The notes below the pieces were generated by a model that was given only the letters and a program-made list of their open reading frames with translations, was not told the DNA's origin and did no database searches. From assembly GCA_009837885.1 (NCBI GenBank), contig VXSP01000013.1, positions 1 to 64,000 on the forward strand: a stretch of DNA of 64,000 bases, in the 5' to 3' direction. A program made the position numbers and the translations under genes. This document shows positions 47,645 to 59,723 of the stretch, in pieces. Position 1 is the first letter of the stretch; the number at the start of each line of letters is the position of its first letter. This stretch comes from Holophagales bacterium (lineage in GTDB: Bacteria; Acidobacteriota; Thermoanaerobaculia; Multivoradales; Multivoraceae).

Positions 47645-48672
47645 GAGGCACCTCCTTCGGCGCCCGCCGCTTCTTCAAGCGCCGCGACAAGCTCAAGGAG
47701 CCGGTGCAGGTAGCCCCAGCCATTGTCGAACCAGGCAATCGTCTTGGACACGCGTTCACCCAGGGTCATCGTCGCCTGCGAGTCGAAGATGCAGGTCGCC
47801 CGGCTGCCCACGGTGTCGGCGGAGACGATCGCCTCCCGCTCGAAGCGCAGCCGGCCCTTCCATTCGCCGCCGGCGGCAGCCGCCACCGCATCGTTGACCG
47901 CGTCGACCGTCACGACGTCCCGGTGCCAACAGACCAGATCGACGACGGAGCCGTTCGACACCGGCACGTCCATGGCCGAGGCCGAGAGCTTGCCGTCCAA
48001 CTCGGGCAGCACGGTCGCGAGTTCCTCGGCCGCTCCCGTCGCGGCGGGAATGATGTTCTCGCCCGCGGCACGGCCCTTCCGCGGCTCCGGCGCGGGCACG
48101 TCGGCCAGCCTCGAACCGGCCCCATACGCGCGGACGGAGCTGATGAACGCTTGCTCGACGCCGAAGGCCCCATCGAGGATACGGAGCAACGGCCCCGCGC
48201 AATGCGCGGTGAACGAGCCGGCGGAGACGATCCGGTCGGACGGTTCGATCCGGTCCTCGTTCAGGCCGACAACCACCGTCCGGTCCAGCTCCCCGCCCGG
48301 CGGGGCGCACAGCACGACCCGCTCGGCGCCGGCCGCGAGATGCCCCTCGAGTTCGCTCCGCGTCGGCTGACTGTCCCGGAAGTCGACGACCGTGGTGACG
48401 CCCAGGTCGGCCCACGGCGCCTCCCCGGCGCCCCCGGCGCGGACCACCGGAGCGCTGAAGCCGTTGACGCTCAGCCTGCCGTCGTCCAGCGCGACGTCGC
48501 CGTCGTAGCGCCACGGCAGGGTCGAGAACTGCAGGAGGTAGCGCAGCATCTCCGGGTCGGCGGTTTCGGCCACGGCCCCGATCTCGATCTCGGGCCGGTC
48601 CAGGGAAAGGCGAAAAAGACTCCGGCCAAGGAGACCGAAGCCCATGATGCCGATGCGGCTACGTGACGTCAT
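47641..48672 (-). CDS. GAPDH paralogue with substituted catalytic residues (predicted pseudoenzyme)
   Basis: Co-linear with gap: IGIMGFGLLGRSLFR; VSAGSFTAHCAGPLL in place of SNASCTTNCLAPL; SVRAYGAGSRL in place of TVHAYTNGQRL; WFDNGWGYLHRLLEL. 4-bp overlap with gap. Confidence 0.9.
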   Translation of the reverse strand: MTSRSRIGIMGFGLLGRSLFRLSLDRPEIEIGAVAETADPEMLRYLLQFSTLPWRYDGDVALDDGRLSVNGFSAPVVRAGGAGEAPWADLGVTTVVDFRDSQPTRSELEGHLAAGAERVVLCAPPGGELDRTVVVGLNEDRIEPSDRIVSAGSFTAHCAGPLLRILDGAFGVEQAFISSVRAYGAGSRLADVPAPEPRKGRAAGENIIPAATGAAEELATVLPELDGKLSASAMDVPVSNGSVVDLVCWHRDVVTVDAVNDAVAAAAGGEWKGRLRFEREAIVSADTVGSRATCIFDSQATMTLGERVSKTIAWFDNGWGYLHRLLELVAALEEAAGAEGGAS

Positions 48673-48804
48673 CTAGTGCGCTCCACCGGAGAGGAGCAAG
48701 CTCGGCCGGCCGAGCAGACCACGAGTTGCCCCAGAGTCTGAATTCCAATGCGAGTCGTTGTCGTCATCCGGGTCTGAAGGTAGTGAGAGGGTAAGAAGAA
48801 GCGG

Positions 48805-50121
48805 TCAACGAGCGGGCGCAGGATAACCCGCACCATGTGCGGAGGCCAGAACCTCCATCGTGTGGCGCACGGGGACCGCGCTGCCCAGGCGCCGGAGGTG
48901 GCTCTCGATCTGAGTGAGACAGCCGATGTTGCCAGTCGCGATCACGTCCGGTTCGGCTTCGAGCAGCGCCTCCGCCTTCTTCTGTCCCAGCCGCGCCGCG
49001 AGTTCCGGCTCTTCCAGGTTGTAGATCCCCGCCGAACCGCAGCAGACCTGCCAGTCGCGCGGCTCAACCAGGGTCACGCCCCGGACCTGGGCCAGCAATC
49101 GGCGGGGCGCCGTCCGCTCCCGCTGAGCGTGAGCCAGGTGGCAGGCGTCGTGGTAGACGATTCGCAACGGTTGCGCCAGCGGCGGCGTCGCCGGCGCATC
49201 GAGCGCGGCGAGAAATGTGGACACGTCCTGTACCTTTCCCGCCAAGTCCCGGGCCGCCTCTTCTTCGGGCAGCCCCGCGAACAGCAGGCCGTACTCCTTG
49301 AGCCCGGAACCGCAGCCGGCGGCGTTGGTGAGCACCGCGTCGACGTCCGGCAGGAGGCCCGCGGCCCCCAGTACGCGGAGAAGTGAGCCGGCCGCCGCCC
49401 GCGCGCGCGATGCGTCGCCGGCGTGAAAGGCCAGCGAACCGCAGCAACTCTCTTCCTCCGGGACGACGACTTCGACTCCACTGCGCGTCAGCACCTCGAT
49501 CGTCGCCCGGTGGATGCGGGGCGCCAGCACCTGCTGCGCGCAACCGGCGAGGAGAGCCACCCGCGCGCGCCGCTCGCCCACCGCCGGGAACGTGCCGAAG
49601 GCGACTTCCGTACGGTCCGCCGAGCGGGGCAACAGGTCCAGCGGCGCCGCGAACCGCGCCGGAAGCAGTCCGCCCAACAACCCGCGAAATGGCGACGCCA
49701 GCCGGCCGAGACGCAGCATCGAGCGAAGCCTGGACGGACTCGCCAGCGTGTCGAGCATCAGTCCACGCCAGAAGCGGTCGAGCCACGAACGGTTGCGGCC
49801 GGCCTCCGCGAGTTCGCGGAAGGGCATCAGGAGCTCCCCGTACTCGACACCCGAAGGACAGGCAGTCACACAGGACATGCACCCCAGGCATGGATCGATG
49901 TGGCCCAGCGCCTCTTCCAGGGCAAGGCCGCCCTCGAGGACCTCCTTCATCAGCACGATGCGCCCGCGCGGCGAGTCCATCTCCTCGCCCAGCTCGATGT
50001 ACGTCGGGCACGCCGGCAGGCAGAAACCGCAGTGGACGCAGGCCGAAACCGCGTTCGCCATCGGCCCTGCCGCGGCGCCAACCTCGCTCCGCAGCGCGTC
50101 AAGCTCGATCGCGTGCTGCAT
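48805..50121 (-). CDS. glcF: Glycolate oxidase iron-sulfur subunit (GlcF-like)
   Basis: CVHCGFCLPACPTYIELGEEMDSPRGRIVLMKEVLEG; PCLGCMSCVTACPSGVEYGELL; two Cys-rich CCG domains (EESCCGSLAFHAGD, WQVCCGSAGIYNL). Confidence 0.93.
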   Translation of the reverse strand: MQHAIELDALRSEVGAAAGPMANAVSACVHCGFCLPACPTYIELGEEMDSPRGRIVLMKEVLEGGLALEEALGHIDPCLGCMSCVTACPSGVEYGELLMPFRELAEAGRNRSWLDRFWRGLMLDTLASPSRLRSMLRLGRLASPFRGLLGGLLPARFAAPLDLLPRSADRTEVAFGTFPAVGERRARVALLAGCAQQVLAPRIHRATIEVLTRSGVEVVVPEEESCCGSLAFHAGDASRARAAAGSLLRVLGAAGLLPDVDAVLTNAAGCGSGLKEYGLLFAGLPEEEAARDLAGKVQDVSTFLAALDAPATPPLAQPLRIVYHDACHLAHAQRERTAPRRLLAQVRGVTLVEPRDWQVCCGSAGIYNLEEPELAARLGQKKAEALLEAEPDVIATGNIGCLTQIESHLRRLGSAVPVRHTMEVLASAHGAGYPAPAR

Positions 50122-50147
50122 TGGCGGGAGCGTAGCGCAGAGGCGGA

Positions 50148-50217
50148 GCCGGCCTGACGGCCGGCGCGCCTTCCTAGCCGCCTTCGGCGGCAGCCGGCGA
50201 GGACGCCGGCGCACCCA
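50148..50217 (+). repeat. REP-like intergenic element (three consecutive hairpins)
   Basis: GCCGGCCTGACGGCCGGC...GCCGCCTTCGGCGGC-A-GCCGGCGAGGACGCCGGCGCACCCAGT; near-identical to 24831-24902. Confidence 0.85.
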
Positions 50218-50226
50218 GTGTGCAGA

Positions 50227-51798
<1,572 letters not shown>

Positions 51799-52015
51799 GC
51801 TGCCGTCTCCCCTGGGGCCGGCCTGTCGCCGGCGTCTCGTTTCCCCTTCTGCTGCAACCTGCCCAACCAGGACGCGTAGACCTGTCTGGCGAAGCGGCGG
51901 CAGCTTAGCGGAAGCGCCGGCGCCTCCCCCGGATGCCGCCCGGTCAACCGGTGAACGTGAGACAATGCCGCGGCGCTGCTCGCCCCGGAGCGACGCGCCC
52001 CGACCGGAGGTTCCC

Positions 52016-55000
52016 ATGACCGTCACCAGACAGTTCCAGCGCGCGGCTCGATGCGGCGTCGCTCTGCTCGCGCTCGCCACCATCCCGACGCCGGGCCTCG
52101 CCCAAACCGGCGAGCCGACCAGGCTCCTGCGATTCCCCGATCTCTCGGGCGATCGGGTCGCGTTCACCTACGCGGGCGACATCTGGCTCGCGCCTGCAGC
52201 CGGCGGCACGGCGACCCGCCTCACCTCGCACCCGGGTCTGGAACTGTTCGCCAAGTTCTCGCCGGACGGCCAGTGGATCGCCTTCACCGGCCAGTACGAC
52301 GGCGACGAACAGGTGTACGTCGTGCCGGCGGCCGGCGGCGCGCCACGACAGCTGACCTTCTACCCCGCCGCCGGGCCGCTGGCGCCGCGCTGGGGCTACG
52401 ACTACCAGGTCTACGGCTGGTCGCCGGACGGCGAGTCCGTGCTGTTCCGGTCGCTTCGCGACGGCTGGGACCTCGGCGACACGAAGCTGTTCCTCGCCTC
52501 TGTCTCCGGCGGCCTGCCGCGGGCGCTGCCAATGCCCGAGTCGGGCGGCGGCGACCTCTCGCCCGACGGCAAGCGCGTCGTCTACTCGCCGGTGACCCGG
52601 GACTTCCGGCACTGGAAGCGCTACGAGGGCGGCTGGGCGCAGGACCTCTGGATCCTCGACATCGACAGCCTGGAGTCCATCCAGGTCACGAACCACAAGC
52701 GCTCCGACCGCGACCCGATGTGGATCGGCGACACGATCTACTTCTCGTCCGACCGCGACGGCACCCTGAACCTCTACGCCTACGACACGGCCTCGGGCGA
52801 CATCGAGCAACTCACCGAAGAGGACCGCTGGGACGTGCGCTGGCCCAGCGCGGACAAGGCGAACCGGCGCATCGTCTACGAGAAGGCCGGCTCGCTGGAG
52901 GTCTTCGACATCGCCTCCGGCAGCGCGAGGGCCGTCCCCGTGCACGTACCGACGGACCAGCTCGCCCGCCGGCCCAGCCGCGTCGCCGCCGCGAACCGGG
53001 TCTCCGGCTACTCGCTCAGCCCGAAGGCGAAGCGCGCGGCTTTCTCCGCCCGCGGCGACATCTTCAGCGTGCCGATCGAACACGGACCGACCCGCAACCT
53101 GACCCACAGCTCCGGCGCCAACGACCGCGAGCCCGCCTGGTCGCCCGACGGGAAGCGGATCGCCTTCACCTCCGATCGCAGCGGAGAAACGGAGATCTGG
53201 GTCGTCGACCAGGACGGCAGCGGCGAACCGGTGCAACTCACCGAGGGCAGCGTCGGGCGCCACTACAACAACCTGCTCTGGTCGCCCGGCAGCGACCGCA
53301 TCGCCTTCATCGACCAGCAGGGACGGCTCGGCATCGTCGACGCCGGTGGCCGGAGCGGCGACGACGCGACCACCGGGCCACGCGAGGTCATCGAGGTCGC
53401 CGACGACTCCCGCCCCTTCGGCACCAGCTACGACTGGTCGCCGAACGGGGACTACCTGGCGGTCGAACTCGGCGACGAGAACACGTTCGGCTCGATCCAC
53501 CTGTTCGAGGTCGAGAGCCGGACGCTCACCCGCGTGACTTCCGAGATGTGGAACGACTTCTTCCCTGTCTTCGACTCGGGCGGCAACTACCTCTACTTCC
53601 TCTCCGACCGGCAGTTCCAGCCCCAGATCGGCAGCTTCGAGTACAACTACGCCGCCGACCGCGAGACGTACATCTACGCGCTCGCGCTGCGCGAGGACAC
53701 GGCGCATCCCTTCCCGCCGCGAAGCGACGAAGTCGAGATCGAGGAAGAAGACGAAGAGGAAGACAGTGACGCGAACGGCGACGACGGCGAGGACCACGAG
53801 ACGGACGACGAGGGCGACAGCGACGACAACGGCGACGACGAGAAGGACCGTGACCGGATCGATCTCGACGGCCTGGCGCAGCGCGTCGCCCGCGTCCCGG
53901 TCGACGCGGACAACTACTTCGGCCTGGGCGCGGCCGAAGGCAAGCTGCTCTACGTCCGCGGTGGCGCCGGCTACCTGGGTCGGTCCTCCGACGTCCAGAC
54001 CGAGGTCTTCTCGTACGACCTGAAGCAGCGCGAGAGCAAGAGCCTGGCCAGGGGCATCGGCGGCCTCGTCCTCTCGGGCGACCGCAAGAAGCTGCTGGTC
54101 AGCGAGCGCGGCAGCTTCCGGCTCCTCGACGTCGGCGGCGGCGAGGCGAAGACCCTGTCCCTCGCCGGCCTGACCGTCGACCGCGTCCCAGCCGACGAAT
54201 GGGCCCAGATCTTCGACGAGGTGTGGCGGCGGTTCCGGGACTTCTTCTACGCCCCGAACATGCACGGCTACGACTGGGAGGCACTGCGCGAGCAGTACCG
54301 ACCGCTGCTCGCTCACGTCGGCCACCGCAGCGACCTGAACTACCTGATGAGCGAGATGGTCGCCGAGCTCAACGTGTCCCACGCCTACGTCAGCGGCGGC
54401 GACTACGAGGCGCCGGACCGGCCGCGCGCCGCCCTGCTCGGCGCCCGCTTCGAACTCGACGAGGACGCCGGCCGGTACCGGATCGCCCGGATCTTCGAGG
54501 GACAGAACGAGGAGCCCCGCTACCGCTCGCCGCTCACCGAGATCGGCGTCGGCGTCGATGCGGGCGACTACGTCTTCGCGATCCAGGGCCGCGAGCTGAC
54601 CCCGGACACGAACCCGTTCCAGCTCCTGCGCGAGGCCGGGCGGGGACCGCTGGAGCTGACCGTCGGCAGCAGCGCCGAGCGCGGCGAGGCGAGGAACGTC
54701 CTCGTCGATCCGATCGCGAGCGAGGACGCGCTGATCTACCTCGCCTGGACCGAACGGAGCCGCAGGATCGTCGAGGAACTGGGAGGCGGCCGGATCGGCT
54801 ACCTTCACATTCCCGACATGTCGGCGAGCGGCATCCGCGAGTGGATCAAGTGGTACTACGGCCAGGTCCGCAAGGACGCCATGGTCGTCGACGTCCGCTC
54901 GAACGGCGGCGGCAACGTGTCGCCGATGATCATCGAACGGTTGCGGCGCGAGACCCTGATGCTCGACTTCGAGCGCAACCGGGACTCCGTCGACACCTCG

Positions 55001-55396
55001 CCCGGCGGCGTCTTCCACGGTCACCTTGTCTGCGTGATCGACGAGGACACCGCCTCGGACGGCGACCAGTTCGCGTACCAGTTCCGCCGGGCCGGCTTGG
55101 GGCCCATCGTCGGCAAGCGGAGCTGGGGCGGGGTGGTCGGCATCTACGGCCGGGCGCCGCTCATCGACGGCGGCTCGGTCAACGTGCCCGAGGCCGGCTC
55201 CGCCGACCCCGAGGGCAACTGGGTGATCGAGGGCTACGGCGTCGACCCGGACATCGAGGTCACGAACCTGCCCCGGGACATCCTCGAGGGGCGCGACCCG
55301 CAACTCGCGAAAGCCGTCGAGCTCCTGCTCGAGAAGCTGGCCGAGGATCCACGGACGCTGCCCGGCCGTCCAGCCGACCCGATCAAGACCCCGTAA
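52016..55396 (+). CDS. Tricorn-like S41-family protease with N-terminal beta-propeller, exported
   Basis: Signal peptide; WD40/TolB-like repeats ([23 protein letters not shown]); C-terminal [15 protein letters not shown] and [34 protein letters not shown]. Confidence 0.93.
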   Translation: MTVTRQFQRAARCGVALLALATIPTPGLAQTGEPTRLLRFPDLSGDRVAFTYAGDIWLAPAAGGTATRLTSHPGLELFAKFSPDGQWIAFTGQYDGDEQVYVVPAAGGAPRQLTFYPAAGPLAPRWGYDYQVYGWSPDGESVLFRSLRDGWDLGDTKLFLASVSGGLPRALPMPESGGGDLSPDGKRVVYSPVTRDFRHWKRYEGGWAQDLWILDIDSLESIQVTNHKRSDRDPMWIGDTIYFSSDRDGTLNLYAYDTASGDIEQLTEEDRWDVRWPSADKANRRIVYEKAGSLEVFDIASGSARAVPVHVPTDQLARRPSRVAAANRVSGYSLSPKAKRAAFSARGDIFSVPIEHGPTRNLTHSSGANDREPAWSPDGKRIAFTSDRSGETEIWVVDQDGSGEPVQLTEGSVGRHYNNLLWSPGSDRIAFIDQQGRLGIVDAGGRSGDDATTGPREVIEVADDSRPFGTSYDWSPNGDYLAVELGDENTFGSIHLFEVESRTLTRVTSEMWNDFFPVFDSGGNYLYFLSDRQFQPQIGSFEYNYAADRETYIYALALREDTAHPFPPRSDEVEIEEEDEEEDSDANGDDGEDHETDDEGDSDDNGDDEKDRDRIDLDGLAQRVARVPVDADNYFGLGAAEGKLLYVRGGAGYLGRSSDVQTEVFSYDLKQRESKSLARGIGGLVLSGDRKKLLVSERGSFRLLDVGGGEAKTLSLAGLTVDRVPADEWAQIFDEVWRRFRDFFYAPNMHGYDWEALREQYRPLLAHVGHRSDLNYLMSEMVAELNVSHAYVSGGDYEAPDRPRAALLGARFELDEDAGRYRIARIFEGQNEEPRYRSPLTEIGVGVDAGDYVFAIQGRELTPDTNPFQLLREAGRGPLELTVGSSAERGEARNVLVDPIASEDALIYLAWTERSRRIVEELGGGRIGYLHIPDMSASGIREWIKWYYGQVRKDAMVVDVRSNGGGNVSPMIIERLRRETLMLDFERNRDSVDTSPGGVFHGHLVCVIDEDTASDGDQFAYQFRRAGLGPIVGKRSWGGVVGIYGRAPLIDGGSVNVPEAGSADPEGNWVIEGYGVDPDIEVTNLPRDILEGRDPQLAKAVELLLEKLAEDPRTLPGRPADPIKTP

Positions 55397-55412
55397 CGTT
55401 CAGGAGAATCCC

Positions 55413-56870
55413 GTGTCGAAGAGCCTCCACCTCCTCCTCACCGCAACCTTCGCAGCAGCGCCCGCGATTGCGGCCGAATCGAACGACTGGCCCGGTTTCC
55501 GCGGTACCGACGGCAGCGGCATCGCCCGTTCCGGCCCCGGCCCGGCGGCCGACCTCGACCTGGACCGCCACCTGCTCTGGAAGGCGAAGATCGAGGGCCG
55601 CGGCCACTCGTCGCCCGTGGTCTCGGACGGCAAGGTGTTCCTGACAACGGCGATCGTGGGCGACGTGATTCCCGGCGCCGGTCCGCCCGAGCACAGCTTC
55701 GGCGGTCAGCCATTTCGCCATCCACAGGCCACCGACGGAAACCGCCATCACACGATGAGGGTGATCGCCCTGGACGCCGAACAGGGCGACCTGCTCTGGT
55801 CCCACACGGCCTACGCGGGACGCGTCTACGACGACCGTCACTCCGATTCCTCCTACGCCTCGCCCACCCCGGTCACCGACGGTGAGCGGGTGTACGCCTA
55901 CTTCGGTTCCGAGGGCGTCTACGCATACACGGTCGACGGTGAGCCGGTATGGGAGAACGACATCGGCGACATCAAGACGGTCGGACTCGGCGTCGGTACC
56001 TCGCCGGTGCTGCACGACGGCCTGCTCATCATCCTGGCCGACGAGGACAGCGGCGACGACTCCTTCATCGTCGCGCTCGATGCGGCCACAGGCGAGGAGG
56101 TCTGGAAGCGCGGCCGGGCGGTGCAGGCGAGCTGGGCAACGCCCGTCCTGGTCGAGCACGACGGACAGAAGCAGTTGCTGACGAGCGGCTACGAGTTCGT
56201 CATCGCCTACGACCCGGCGGACGGCAACGAACTGTGGCGAGCCACCGGGCTCCAGAACAACGCGATCCACATCCCGATGACCGTGGACGACCTGGCCGTG
56301 TTCACGTCCGGGTATCCGGGCAAGATCGCGTTCGCGATCCGCCTCGACAGCCGCGGCGATCTGACATCGCACGAAGTCCCTGCGGTAGAGGACCAGCCAG
56401 GCGACGGAGCGCTGCCCGACGGTACGGCCGGTCGAAGCGATCGACCCGACGGTTCCGACGCCCGAGTCTGGACCTACCGCAAGGGCACGGGCTACGTGCC
56501 CTCGAACCTGCTCTACGACGGGCTCCTCTACCTGACGAACGACGGCGGCGTGATCACCTGCCTCGACGCGCGTACCGGCGAAGTCGTCTACGAGGGAGGC
56601 CGGCTGCCGATTCGCGGCCGCTACTCGGCCTCCATGGTCGGCGGCGGCGGCCGCATCCTGATGGTCAACACGGACGGCGACGCGGCGCTCTTCCGGGCCG
56701 GACGGGAGCATGAGGTGCTCGGCAGCTTCTCCGTCGGCGAGTCGGTCTGGGCGACGCCGGCGATCGTCGGCGACCGGCTGTACATCCGTGGCAGCGAGCA
56801 CCTGTTCGCACTCGGATCGGCATCCAAAGAAGGTGCAACGGCAACCGGGAGCCGCAGCGACGCACCCTGA
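55413..56870 (+). CDS. PQQ-binding-like beta-propeller repeat protein, exported
   Basis: GTG start; signal peptide; WPGFRGTDGSGIA; VIALDAEQGDLLWSHTAY; FIVALDAATGEEVWKRGR. Confidence 0.9.
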   Translation: MSKSLHLLLTATFAAAPAIAAESNDWPGFRGTDGSGIARSGPGPAADLDLDRHLLWKAKIEGRGHSSPVVSDGKVFLTTAIVGDVIPGAGPPEHSFGGQPFRHPQATDGNRHHTMRVIALDAEQGDLLWSHTAYAGRVYDDRHSDSSYASPTPVTDGERVYAYFGSEGVYAYTVDGEPVWENDIGDIKTVGLGVGTSPVLHDGLLIILADEDSGDDSFIVALDAATGEEVWKRGRAVQASWATPVLVEHDGQKQLLTSGYEFVIAYDPADGNELWRATGLQNNAIHIPMTVDDLAVFTSGYPGKIAFAIRLDSRGDLTSHEVPAVEDQPGDGALPDGTAGRSDRPDGSDARVWTYRKGTGYVPSNLLYDGLLYLTNDGGVITCLDARTGEVVYEGGRLPIRGRYSASMVGGGGRILMVNTDGDAALFRAGREHEVLGSFSVGESVWATPAIVGDRLYIRGSEHLFALGSASKEGATATGSRSDAP

Positions 56871-56898
56871 TCCCTAGCGCCCCGAGCAACCAGCGTCC

Positions 56899-59088
56899 GT
56901 GAGCCCCGCACGATCCAGCACCGAGCTTCCGGCGACAAGACCCGCCGGACGCGTAGCGGTCCTGCTGCCATGCCTCAACGAGGAAGCGACGATCGGCAGT
57001 GTGGTGGGCCAGTTTCACACCGCCCTGCCCGAGGCGTCCATCTACGTCTGCGACAACGGATCGGAAGATGGCACCGCCGAGGCCGCCCGTAGAGCCGGCG
57101 CCGAGGTCCTCCTCGAGGAGGAACGCGGCAAGGGCCGGGCCGTCCGCCGCCTGTTTCGCGAGGTCGACGCCGACGTCTACCTGATCGCCGACGGCGACGG
57201 CACCTACGACGCCGCCAGCGCCCAACGTCTCGTCTCCACCCTGGCCGGCCGCTACCTGGACATGGTCGTGGCGGTCCGCCGGAGCACGGAGCCCGGCGCC
57301 TACACGCTGGTCCGGCGCTTCGGCAACCGGCTGTTCAGCCTGCTCGCCTGGTGGCGCTGCCACCGGACGGTGCGGGACCTGCTCTCCGGCTACCGGGCCT
57401 TCTCCCGCCGGTACGTCGACGCCTTCCCCGCCCGCTCGGACGGCTTCGAGGTCGAGACCGAGATGACCCTGTTCGCCGCCTCGGCGGGCATGGCCTGGGA
57501 CGAGATCGAGTGCCTCTACTTCGCCCGCCCGCAAGGGTCGCGAAGCAAACTGCACGCCTTCCGGGACGGTTTCCGCATCCTCCGAACGCTGCTCTGGATG
57601 CCTGCCGCGGCCGCCGGTGAGCGTCGCCTCGGCGGGTTGCGGGCCGCCGTCCTGGTGGCCGCGGTGACGATCGTCGCCACTGCGCTCTTCCTGGCCATGA
57701 ACTGGCTCGCGGTTAGCGGCGATCCAGAGCCCGTCGCCGACGCTCTACGGGCCTCGCTCGAGCACCCCGACCGCACGCTCGAGGACTCCGCCGAGCGCTT
57801 CAACGACTGCCTGCTGAGCCTGATGGCGCTCGACCGCGGCGGAACGCTGGTCGAACGCACCGTCTCACCCCGGCGCGTGTACCGCTATACGCGGCCCCAG
57901 CGACCCTGCGACGCCCTCGAGCAGCGCCTGAGCGAGGGCGCGGTGGACGATTCGGACTACCTGACCGTCTTCTACCACCAGTACTGGGCCGGCCAGCGGG
58001 TGATGCTGCAGTGGCTGCTGCCGCCACTCGGCGTCGATGGCCTGAGGCGTATGCTGCGGGTGCTGACGTTCGGCCTGCTCGGGCTCGGGTTCTTCGCCGC
58101 ACTGACGCGCTCGGTCCTGCTCTTCACCGGGCGCGAGCCCGAGGGCGGTTCTCACGAGAGCGACGGCGACTCGAAACGCTGGCGCGAGAACCTCTTCCAG
58201 GCGATAGCCCTCGCCGCGCTCTTCCTCTGCCTGTTCCTGTTCCTCGACCTGGATCGTCGCGCCGGGAGTTTCACCACCGGCGCCTCGAACGTACTGACCC
58301 TCGCCCTGCTCATTGCCGTGCCCGTGCTAGGGATCGCCAACTGGAAACCGGGACGCCAGGTCCTCCTCTTCGCCGGGTTCGGCGCCGCGATCGCCTACCA
58401 CGAGCTTCTCTTCGGCAGCGCCTTGATCGGGCTGGCCTGCGTGCTCCTCGCACTCGCCACGGCGCCGCCCCCCGCCCAGGCCACGGTCGCGGTCGCGCGC
58501 GACTGGTGGCGCGCCCTCTACTTGCGCTGCGGCGGCGCCTACGCCAGTTGCCTGAGCGCCGTCTTCCTGCTCCGCGTCGTGATCGCCGAGTTCGTGTTCC
58601 AGGAGCCGGTGCTGTTCAAGTTCTGGGACCAGCTCACGCACCGGCTCTACGGAGCGTCCCGCAGCTCGATCCACCCGGACATCGACCCCTTCTACGCCTC
58701 CCGGCCCACCGTGGAGAGGTTCCTCGAACGGGTCGGGAACAACCTCGGCACCGTCGGTTTCGGTTCGAGCGCCGTCGCCTTCATCCTGATCGGCGGCGCC
58801 GCGCTGACCCTGGTCGCCGGCACCGTCTTCGTCCTGCAGAAGCGGCGTTCCCTGGAAGAGCCCTGGCGCTGGCTCGGCATCCTCGCCGCCGGATGGTGCG
58901 TCCCCGCGTGGTTCGTCGTCTTCTCCGCCCACACGATGGCGCACGTCCCGGTGATCGTCCGCCTGCTGGCGCTGCCCTACGCGGCGGCGGCGATCCTGAT
59001 CGTGGGCGTGGCGGTGTTCGGCCGGCGGTCTGTGGTCATTGGAAATCTCGGAGTCGAGACAGGGGAAATCTCGGAGTCGGAAAGCTGA
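56899..59088 (+). CDS. Glycosyltransferase family 2 with C-terminal multi-spanning membrane region
   Basis: VAVLLPCLNEEATIGSVVGQF; CDNGSEDGTAEAARRAGAEVLLEEERGKGRAVRRLF; YLIADGDGTYDAASA; many hydrophobic segments. Confidence 0.9.
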   Translation: MSPARSSTELPATRPAGRVAVLLPCLNEEATIGSVVGQFHTALPEASIYVCDNGSEDGTAEAARRAGAEVLLEEERGKGRAVRRLFREVDADVYLIADGDGTYDAASAQRLVSTLAGRYLDMVVAVRRSTEPGAYTLVRRFGNRLFSLLAWWRCHRTVRDLLSGYRAFSRRYVDAFPARSDGFEVETEMTLFAASAGMAWDEIECLYFARPQGSRSKLHAFRDGFRILRTLLWMPAAAAGERRLGGLRAAVLVAAVTIVATALFLAMNWLAVSGDPEPVADALRASLEHPDRTLEDSAERFNDCLLSLMALDRGGTLVERTVSPRRVYRYTRPQRPCDALEQRLSEGAVDDSDYLTVFYHQYWAGQRVMLQWLLPPLGVDGLRRMLRVLTFGLLGLGFFAALTRSVLLFTGREPEGGSHESDGDSKRWRENLFQAIALAALFLCLFLFLDLDRRAGSFTTGASNVLTLALLIAVPVLGIANWKPGRQVLLFAGFGAAIAYHELLFGSALIGLACVLLALATAPPPAQATVAVARDWWRALYLRCGGAYASCLSAVFLLRVVIAEFVFQEPVLFKFWDQLTHRLYGASRSSIHPDIDPFYASRPTVERFLERVGNNLGTVGFGSSAVAFILIGGAALTLVAGTVFVLQKRRSLEEPWRWLGILAAGWCVPAWFVVFSAHTMAHVPVIVRLLALPYAAAAILIVGVAVFGRRSVVIGNLGVETGEISESES

Positions 59089-59126
59089 AATCTCGAAGTC
59101 GAGAGAGAAGGAATCTCGAAGTCGGG
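59042..59126 (+). repeat. Four short direct repeats GAAATCTCGRAGTCG
   Basis: GAAATCTCGGAGTCGA, GGAAATCTCGGAGTCGG, TGAAATCTCGAAGTCGA, GGAATCTCGAAGTCGGG at ~22-24 bp spacing, spanning the GT2 stop codon. Confidence 0.75.
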
Positions 59127-59164
59127 CGACCGGAACATGCGGGATAGGATCGCGCCGATCAACG

Positions 59165-59449
59165 ATGACCCGACCAGTCGAAGTCGAACCGCGCAAGGGA
59201 TTCAGGCTCTGGCTCCGATTCTCGGACGGTGCCGAGGGAGTCGTTGACCTCTCCCGTCTTGCCGGCAGGGGCGTTTTCCGGTGCTGGGACGCCGCGGACA
59301 TCTTCGACGCGGTACGTGTGGCCAAGCATGGCTCCGTCGTGTGGGGCGACGACGTGGAGCTATGCCCCGACGCGCTGTATCTCCAGGTCACCGGAAAGGC
59401 GGTCGACGAACTGATGCCAGGAGCTGCTCATCGCGTGCACGATGCCTGA
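59165..59449 (+). CDS. DUF2442 domain protein
   Basis: VEVEPRKGFRLWLRFSDGAEGVVDLSRLAGRGVFRCWDAADIFDAVRV...SVVWGDDVELCPDALYLQ. Confidence 0.82.
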   Translation: MTRPVEVEPRKGFRLWLRFSDGAEGVVDLSRLAGRGVFRCWDAADIFDAVRVAKHGSVVWGDDVELCPDALYLQVTGKAVDELMPGAAHRVHDA

Positions 59450-59702
59450 GCTTTGCCGCTTCTACGGGATCATCATCCGTCTGTACTTCGACGACCACGC
59501 GCCGCCTCACTTTCACGCCAGCTACGGTGGAGATGAGGCCGTCGTGGAGATCGCTACGCTTGCCGTGATTCACGGATACCTTCCGAATCGCGCACGAGGC
59601 CTCGTTCGCGAATGGGCGCTGTTGCACCAAGAGGAACTCCACGAGGCCTGGACGAAAGCGAAGCAACTCCAGCCGCCGGGGAAGATCGACCCTCTGCCGT
59701 AG
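59442..59702 (+). CDS. DUF4160 domain protein
   Basis: MPELCRFYGIIIRLYFDDHAPPHFHASYGGDEAVVEI; 8-bp overlap with DUF2442 gene. Confidence 0.85.
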   Translation: MPELCRFYGIIIRLYFDDHAPPHFHASYGGDEAVVEIATLAVIHGYLPNRARGLVREWALLHQEELHEAWTKAKQLQPPGKIDPLP

Positions 59703-59723
59703 ACCACTCACGAGAAACACTGC

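Noticed and set aside
51944-55303. 1119-aa minus-strand ORF opposite the tricorn-like gene
   Set aside because: Low-complexity Val/Ala/Asp/Arg shadow ORF from high GC; the plus strand encodes clear signal peptide, propeller and S41 motifs.
59042-59126. CRISPR array
   Set aside because: Repeats are only ~15 bp, imperfect, with 7-9 bp spacers, and overlap a coding end; no cas genes.
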